Origin: DASXKD01 sp963762735
Lineage (GTDB): Bacteria; Actinomycetota; Actinomycetes; Streptosporangiales; Streptosporangiaceae
Assembly: GCA_963762735.1 (NCBI GenBank)
Contig: CAVXMG010000049.1
Coordinates: forward strand, 62,001-126,000
Reading direction: 5' to 3'
DNA length: 64,000 bases
Part shown: in pieces, positions 59,160 to 64,000 of the stretch
How the letters are laid out: every line of letters starts with the position of its first letter
Numbering within the stretch: position 1 is the stretch's first letter
Position numbers and translations under genes: made by a program
The notes under the pieces: model-generated
What the model was told of the DNA's origin: nothing
The model's database searches: none
What the model saw: the letters and a program-made list of their open reading frames with translations, nothing else

Positions 59160-60859
59160 GATCCAGCCCCCAGCCACAACCCGAGGGCATAACTGGTCTC
59201 GCCGACCGTCGGCCGCGCGATGCCCACGAGGTCCGCCAGCGTCCATGCCACCCGGATCACCCGATCTACGCCCCGCGCACTGATCTGCCCCAGGTCCATG
59301 GCGCGCTCCAGCGGCGCAAGCGACCCCGGCGAGGGCGGGAACGCCCGGCGGAGTTCGCTGCCGGGGATCTCGGCGTTGAGCCGCCAGGGCGTGTCTTTGA
59401 GCCTGGCCGCCGCCCGTTCCCGCGCTGCCGCCACGCGGGCCGCCACCACGGGGCTGGATTCGGCGAAGTGGCGGTCGTTCAGGAGTTCGGCGCGGCCGAC
59501 CGGAAGCAGCTCCACCTTGACATCCACCCGGTCGAGCAGTGGGCCGGACAGCCTGGACAGGTAGCGCCGTTTGGTGGCGGGCGTGCAACTGCATGCCGCG
59601 CCGGTTGCCGTCCCCTTCGCGCACGGGCACGGGTTGGCCGCGAGCACCAATGTGAACCGGGCGGGAAACCTGGCCGTAAGCCCGGAGCGGGCCACCACGA
59701 CCTCGCCCGACTCCAGCGGCTGCCTGAGGGCGTCCAGGACATCCCGGGCGAACTCGGGCGCCTCGTCGAGGAACAGGAATCCGCGATGTGCCAGGGATGC
59801 GGCACCAGGGTGCAGAATTCCGCTGCCTCCGCCGACGATCGCGGCCTTGGTGGCGGTGTGATGGGGTGCGCAAAACGGCGGCTCGGTCATGAGCGGGCTC
59901 CCCGCCGGAAGTGTCCCGGCCACCGAGTGGATGGAGCTGACCTCCAGCGCGGCGGTGCGGTCCAGCGCGGGCATGACCGTGGGAAGGCGTTCGGCGAGCA
60001 TTGTCTTGCCTGCGCCTGGCGGCCCAAGAAGGGACAGGTGGTGGCCACCAGCCGCGCAGATCTCGGCGGCCCTGCGGGCGGCGGGCTGGCCGAGCACCTC
60101 AGACAGGTCGGGCCTGGGGCGCGGTGGCCGGGCCCGGCTGGCCGACGTCCGGGCCGGGACCTCCCCGCCTGGCCCCGGCGCCCCGCCCAGGGCCGGTTCC
60201 GCCGCCGACCCCGGCGACAGGCCCAGCGCAGGCCCCGGCGGCTGGCCCAGCGCAGGCCCCGGCGACGGCCCCGGGGGCTGGCCCGGCGCCAGCCCTGGCG
60301 GCTGGCCGGGCACGGCACAGGCGACCTCCTCGCCCCTCCTGGCCGGTTCGCCGCGCAGCCAGGCCAGTAATCCGGCGAGGGTGGGCGCCCCCACCACCCG
60401 CAGCCCCGGCACCAGTGCCGCCTCCGCGGCGTTCGCCTGGGCCACCACCACCTTGGCGAAACCCGCGCCCGCGGCGGCCGCCATGGCCGGCAGGACACCG
60501 CGAACCGGGCGTAACCGCCCGTCCAGGCCAAGTTCCCCGAAAAAGGCCACGCCGTCGATGGCCGCTCCGGGGATGGCTCCCGCAGCCGCCAGGATCGACA
60601 ACGCGATGCCTAAGTCGAAACCGCTGCCCCGCTTGGGCAGGCTCGCGGGGGACAGGCCCACCGTGACCCGGCGCTGCGGCCATCGCTCGTGGCTGTTGAT
60701 GATCGCGGCCCGAATCCTGTCGCGTGCCTCCCGCAGCGCGGTGTCGGGCAGCCCCACCAGTAGCAGGCAGGGCAGCCCGTTTGCGATGTCGGTCTCGATC
60801 TCCACGGGATACCCTTCCACCCCGACCAGAGCGATCGAGTGCGTCCGGGCAACCGGCAC
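59156..60859 (-). CDS. YifB/ComM-type Mg chelatase-like AAA+ ATPase
   Basis: A 567-residue protein starting MPVARTHSIALVGVEGYPVE with an N-terminal Lon-like domain. Walker A is LLGPPGAGKTMLAERLP (residues ~278-294), then PFCAPHHTATKAAIVGGG, GFLFLDEAPEFARDVLDALR (Walker B) and TLVLAANPCPCAKG. In competent bacteria ComM is a branch-migration helicase, which fits its coupling with dprA. Residues 183-232 are a Gly/Pro-rich insert (QPPGLAPGQPPGPSPG) made of repeated units before the ATPase core. Confidence 0.92.
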   Translation of the reverse strand: MPVARTHSIALVGVEGYPVEIETDIANGLPCLLLVGLPDTALREARDRIRAAIINSHERWPQRRVTVGLSPASLPKRGSGFDLGIALSILAAAGAIPGAAIDGVAFFGELGLDGRLRPVRGVLPAMAAAAGAGFAKVVVAQANAAEAALVPGLRVVGAPTLAGLLAWLRGEPARRGEEVACAVPGQPPGLAPGQPPGPSPGPALGQPPGPALGLSPGSAAEPALGGAPGPGGEVPARTSASRARPPRPRPDLSEVLGQPAARRAAEICAAGGHHLSLLGPPGAGKTMLAERLPTVMPALDRTAALEVSSIHSVAGTLPAGSPLMTEPPFCAPHHTATKAAIVGGGSGILHPGAASLAHRGFLFLDEAPEFARDVLDALRQPLESGEVVVARSGLTARFPARFTLVLAANPCPCAKGTATGAACSCTPATKRRYLSRLSGPLLDRVDVKVELLPVGRAELLNDRHFAESSPVVAARVAAARERAAARLKDTPWRLNAEIPGSELRRAFPPSPGSLAPLERAMDLGQISARGVDRVIRVAWTLADLVGIARPTVGETSYALGLWLGAGS

Positions 60860-61216
60860 CTAGCCCACCCCTCGGACGTGCTCGATCTCGTAGTCGCCCG
60901 AGGGCCTCCGGATCAGGCCGACCACGTCGATGCGGACCTCGTCGAACAGCACCCCGTGCGCCACGAGCCAGCGGGAGGCGAGCCGTCTGAGCCTGGCCTG
61001 CTTGCTCCGGGTGATCGCCTCGAGTGGGGTGCCGAACGTGGTACCCGAACGGGTCTTCACCTCGCAGACCACCATCACCTGCCGCTCGGCGGCCACGATG
61101 TCGATCTCGCCGTCCGCGCACCGCCAGTTGCGGTCTAACACCCGCAGGCCTGCCCGCTCCAAGTACTCCGCGGCCACCTGCTCGCCCTCGCGGCCCAGTT
61201 CGTCCTTGGCATTCAC
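60860..61216 (-). CDS. YraN family (UPF0102) nuclease-fold protein
   Basis: A 118-residue protein: GREGEQVAAEYLERAGLRVL, DRNWRCADGEIDIVAAERQ and VVCEVKTRSGTTFGTPLEAI. The E ... GEIDIV ... (E/x)VKTR pattern is the restriction-endonuclease-like core of UPF0102. The order yraN-yifB-dprA is conserved in bacteria. Biological role not settled. Its stop adjoins the yifB start. Confidence 0.92.
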   Translation of the reverse strand: MNAKDELGREGEQVAAEYLERAGLRVLDRNWRCADGEIDIVAAERQVMVVCEVKTRSGTTFGTPLEAITRSKQARLRRLASRWLVAHGVLFDEVRIDVVGLIRRPSGDYEIEHVRGVG

Positions 61217-61391
61217 TGGTCACCACCTCCACATCGACAGTGCCGGAGGCTGGCAGGTGCCCGCTGAACGGCTTTACGGGCTGTGGACGAATACGCCATC
61301 TGTGGACGGGACTATCCGGTTTGTCGGTACCGGGTGCTCCACTGGCCGGGGATCGTCTGCCAGGACTTCTCACCCCGGGGTCAGTCGGCTC

Positions 61392-61706
61392 CTACTTGGG
61401 ATCGGGGACCTCGAAGTCACTTTGCGCAAGCTCTTCGATGTTGACGTCCTTGAACGTCACGACCTTGACGTTCTTCACGAAACGGGCGGGCCGGTACATG
61501 TCCCATACCCAGGCGTCCTGCATGATGACTTCGAAGTAGACCTCGCCGTTGTCGGCGGTCCGGACGTTCAGCTCCACCTGGTTGGTGAGGTAGAACCGGC
61601 GCTCAGTCTCGACCACGTGGGTGAACAGGCCCACGACATCCCGGTACTCGCGATAGAGCTGCAGCTCCATCTCGGTCTCGTACTTCTCGAGATCTTCCGC
61701 GCTCAT
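61392..61706 (-). CDS. DUF2469 family protein
   Basis: A 104-residue protein: MSAEDLEKYETEMELQLYRE, YRDVVGLFTHVVETERRFYL, TNQVELNVRTADNGEVYFEV and MQDAWVWDMYRPARFVKNVK. This is the highly conserved actinobacterial DUF2469 family, found between rnhB and yraN as here. Function unknown. The 175-bp gap to yraN shows no gene. Confidence 0.95.
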   Translation of the reverse strand: MSAEDLEKYETEMELQLYREYRDVVGLFTHVVETERRFYLTNQVELNVRTADNGEVYFEVIMQDAWVWDMYRPARFVKNVKVVTFKDVNIEELAQSDFEVPDPK

Positions 61707-61737
61707 GGTCTCCCCTCCGATCAGGCAGCGACGGGAG

Positions 61738-62589
61738 CTACAGCCCAGGTGAGATCAACCATAAGTCAATTCTCCTGGCCAGCATCACTCCAGGCCGCTT
61801 CACAGTCCAGGCCGCCGCCACCGCCCATGTCACCGGCCGGGCACCGTCCACGTCACCGGCCAGGGCGCCATCCATGTCACCGGCCGCGCCGGGCTCCGGG
61901 TCGTCGCATACCGCCTGGGGGCCCTTGTCACCGCAGGCCACACTGCTCACGTTCACGAACGAATGCCGGTGCTCGGGACATGGCCCATGCGCGCCGAGCG
62001 CCTTCATGTGAGCAGGTGTGGAATAGCCCTTGTGCCGGGCGAACCCGTACTCCGGGTACCGCAGATGCAGATCGCGCATGATGCGGTCCCTGGTCACCTT
62101 GGCTACCACCGAGGCGGCGGCGACGCAGGCCGCAACCTCGTCGCCTTTCCACATCGCCAGGGCCGGGACCCCCAGCCCGCGCACGGCGAAGCCGTCGGTG
62201 AGCACATAGGCAGGCTGGCAGGCCAGCCCGGCCAGCGCTCGCCGCATGCCAGCGATGTTGCACACATGCAGGCCCAGTTCGTCGATCTCGGTGGACGGTA
62301 TGACCACCGCGTGCCAGGCCAGGGCGGTCGCCATCACCTCGTCGTAGGCCTTTTCGCGCGCCTTCGCGGTGAGCGCCTTGGAGTCGGCGATGCCGTGAAG
62401 TGCCGCGAGCCCACGGGGCCCGAAAGCGACAGCCGCTACCACAAGAGGGCCAGCACAGGCTCCCCGGCCTGCTTCGTCGATCCCGGCCACCGGGGAAAGC
62501 CCGGCCCGCGCCAGCACCCGCTCATAGCCGGTGAGACCAGCTACGCTGCGCGGGGTGTAGCCAGGATGGCGCGCTGGAAGCACGGCCAT
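61738..62589 (-). CDS. rnhB: Ribonuclease HII
   Basis: From ATG 62589, 283 residues. The fold begins at GYERVLARAGLSPVAGIDEA with GIDEAGRGACAGPLV (Asp, Glu metal ligands), then GIADSKALTAKAREKAYDEV, CVAAASVVAKVTRDRIM and YPEYGFARHKGYSTPAHMKA. It removes RNA from RNA-DNA hybrids. The last ~60 residues (AAGDMDGALAGDVDGARPVT ...) are an extra tail with a repeated D-x-DGA unit. An ATG ten codons upstream was rejected as it overlaps lepB. Confidence 0.94.
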   Translation of the reverse strand: MAVLPARHPGYTPRSVAGLTGYERVLARAGLSPVAGIDEAGRGACAGPLVVAAVAFGPRGLAALHGIADSKALTAKAREKAYDEVMATALAWHAVVIPSTEIDELGLHVCNIAGMRRALAGLACQPAYVLTDGFAVRGLGVPALAMWKGDEVAACVAAASVVAKVTRDRIMRDLHLRYPEYGFARHKGYSTPAHMKALGAHGPCPEHRHSFVNVSSVACGDKGPQAVCDDPEPGAAGDMDGALAGDVDGARPVTWAVAAAWTVKRPGVMLARRIDLWLISPGL

Positions 62590-62593
62590 GCCG

Positions 62594-63850
62594 TCACCCT
62601 GGCCCACGTCCTGGCCCACGGCGGAACCGCCCGTGGAGCCGCCGGCGAAGGCGGCGTTGCAGCAGGGTGAGCGGCAGGGCGGCGACCACTCCGGCCGCCG
62701 CGGGCGCGCCAGGCAGCGCCAGCGCCCCCAGCACGGATGCGCCCGGGCCCGCAGGACCGCAACCCGCCGGCGCCGGGCCCGCCGCCAGCGCGGCCGTGCC
62801 CGAAGCAGTCAGCTTCGGCTGCTGGAACGTGGCGGGGATGGGCAGGAGCCGCCACCGGCTGATGGGCGCGACGATCACGAACGCCCGGCCCACCACATGG
62901 TTCTCCGGTATGGACCCGTCACCCGGGTCGCTCATGTGGCCGCGGGAGTCCCAGGACACGCTGCGGTGATCGCCCATCACCCACAACCGGCCCGCCGGAA
63001 CGATGATGCTGAACCGCTGCTCCGACGGCGCGTCACCGGGGTAGAGATAGGACTTCTCACTGAGCGGCACGCCGTTGACCGTGACCTGGCCCAGCCGGTT
63101 GCAACAGGCCACATGGTCCCCGGGCACCCCGATGACCCGCTTGATGTAGTCGTGCACTCCAGGCGCGGTGCCGAAAAGCCCGGAGATCGAGTCCCAGAGC
63201 CTGCTGACCAGCGGCGCGGGCTGCGCAGGGACAGGATCCCAGGAACCGTCGCCGTTGAACACGATGACGTCGCCACGGTGGATCGACCGGAAGTCGTAGA
63301 CAAGCTTGTTGACCAGGACCTTGTCGCCGATTTCCAGGGTGTTCTCCATCGAGGACGACGGGATGAAGAACGCCTGCACCACGAAGCTCTTGATGAGCAG
63401 GGCCAGTACGAGCGCGAACACCAGCAGGATGGGCAACTCCACCCACCACGACATGTTCGGTCGCCGCTTGCCCCGGCGCCGGTTCCGCCCCGGCTCGTCG
63501 GCCGCGTTGCCGCGCGGACGGGCCTGCCCTGCGGCCACGCCTCCGTCCCCGCCTGGACCAGCTGGTCCAGCGCCACCGGCGGTGCCGTCTCCGGCCACGG
63601 TCCTGGGTCCATCGGCGGCCGCGCCGCCGAACGCGCCGCCAGCGCCAAAGGCCCCGCCGTCGCCGAACGCCCCGCCGGAGCCCCCAGGCCAGGGCGCCTG
63701 TGACTGACCGCCGAACCCCGCGCCCTCCGGGCCTGCGGCGGCGCCATCACCAGGCACGCCGCCGAACTGCCGGCCATCGACCTGGCCGGGGCGCGTGCGT
63801 CCGTCACTTGTGGACAAGTCTTCGCCCCGAGTGTCCCGGTCGTCATTCAT
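62594..63850 (-). CDS. lepB: Signal peptidase I with Gly-rich N-terminal extension
   Basis: A 418-residue protein. The first ~130 residues are cytoplasmic, Gly/Ala/Asp-rich (GAFGDGGAFGAGGAFGGAAA) and end in RRRGKRRP before the membrane helix ELPILLVFALVLALLIKSFV. Catalysis: Ser167 in FFIPSSSMENTLEIGDKVLV and Lys237 in YIKRVIGVPGDHV; GDHRSVSWDSR is the conserved box E. A second hydrophobic stretch near residue 385 suggests a C-terminal membrane helix. It removes signal peptides outside the membrane. Next to rplS and rnhB, the standard order. Confidence 0.94.
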   Translation of the reverse strand: MNDDRDTRGEDLSTSDGRTRPGQVDGRQFGGVPGDGAAAGPEGAGFGGQSQAPWPGGSGGAFGDGGAFGAGGAFGGAAADGPRTVAGDGTAGGAGPAGPGGDGGVAAGQARPRGNAADEPGRNRRRGKRRPNMSWWVELPILLVFALVLALLIKSFVVQAFFIPSSSMENTLEIGDKVLVNKLVYDFRSIHRGDVIVFNGDGSWDPVPAQPAPLVSRLWDSISGLFGTAPGVHDYIKRVIGVPGDHVACCNRLGQVTVNGVPLSEKSYLYPGDAPSEQRFSIIVPAGRLWVMGDHRSVSWDSRGHMSDPGDGSIPENHVVGRAFVIVAPISRWRLLPIPATFQQPKLTASGTAALAAGPAPAGCGPAGPGASVLGALALPGAPAAAGVVAALPLTLLQRRLRRRLHGRFRRGPGRGPG

Positions 63851-63963
63851 CGCTTCGAGCCTAGCGCCGGGTTCTCACAGCGGCGATTCCGCTGCCCTGC
63901 GGGCAGCCTCGCACCGGTGCCCGGCGCCGCGTTCCCCCTTACGAGCGATTCCACGGCCCCGCG

Positions 63964-63999
63964 CTACTGCGCCGGCGTTTCGCGGCGCTCCCTGATCCG
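63964..63999 (-). CDS. rplS: 50S ribosomal protein L19, last residues only
   Basis: At the right edge the minus strand reads RIRERRETPAQ and then TAG (63964-63966). L19 commonly ends in a basic helix such as KxRIRERR, and rplS is the gene expected upstream of lepB in this conserved block. Only 11 residues are visible, so the call leans on gene order. The 113 bp between this stop and the lepB start (63851-63963) show no gene and could hold the lepB promoter. Confidence 0.55.
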   Translation of the reverse strand, partial: RIRERRETPAQ

Positions 64000-64000
64000 G

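Noticed and set aside
1..64000. tRNA, rRNA, CRISPR arrays, riboswitches
   Set aside because: No cloverleaf-like segment, spaced identical repeats or known riboswitch core was recognised by eye; weak structured RNAs cannot be excluded without a covariance search.

Overview
The window is a GC-rich chromosomal segment of an actinobacterium. The lineage call rests on mycothiol biosynthesis (an MshB-type deacetylase), DUF3117, DUF2469, DUF6758, DUF397/XRE pairs, PF04672 methyltransferases, an Sdh1-type succinate dehydrogenase and a SigE/RseA/TatB/Mrp neighbourhood like that of Mycobacterium and Streptomyces. The long repetitive protein tails and the gene mix suggest Streptosporangiales or a relative; the genus cannot be fixed from sequence alone. 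No transposase, integrase (other than housekeeping XerC), tRNA, rRNA or CRISPR array was recognised.

Layout. 0-5 kb: tail of a DEAD-box helicase, a RecB-like nuclease, an MBL hydrolase, MarC, a PHP phosphoesterase, DUF6758 and a Nudix fusion. 5-13.5 kb: a secreted phosphoesterase, Mrp, and the SigE stress module (sigE-rseA-rseB-like-tatB, with a divergent O-methyltransferase), then PepA and DUF3117. 13.7-18.1 kb: a PaaX regulator and a WhiJ-like island (ATPase, DUF397, XRE regulator, second DUF397-like protein, PF04672 methyltransferase). 18.1-23.6 kb: Tag glycosylase, DivIVA-like protein, a reduced FolP-like protein, LOG protein, DapD, ferredoxin and DapC (lysine/DAP synthesis). 23.7-31.3 kb: a secreted seven-repeat protein, CysRS-like protein, RocD, flavin reductase, MshB and an S9 peptidase. 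31.3-36 kb: Sdh1 and a UppP-like phosphatase; then TypA. 38-43.8 kb: an ApbE / ferric-reductase-like / NuoF-like / ferredoxin electron-transfer operon followed by a two-component system. 43.8-49 kb: a GAF-ATPase, acyltransferase, RlmN and a SUFU-domain protein. 49-64 kb: the translation and envelope run cdsA-frr-pyrH-tsf-rpsB, then xerC, glmS, dprA-yifB-yraN, DUF2469, rnhB, lepB and the very end of rplS.

Three things stand out. (1) A dispersed repeat of about 80 bp with two hairpins occurs nine times; it supplies stop codons and short tails to flanking genes and is read in frame inside mshB. (2) Two matching three-heptamer arrays with exact 11-bp phasing lie before the ApbE operon and before a decayed duplicate of that operon's start, just upstream of an OmpR-type regulator: a candidate operator for an unnamed redox regulon. 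(3) The WhiJ-like island carries the same 11-bp palindrome upstream of two of its genes.

Caution: at least eleven genes, several of them housekeeping, are interrupted by what look like one-base indels, often in G/C-rich runs. The simplest reading is residual sequencing error rather than real gene loss, so those genes are annotated over their full extent with the break described.
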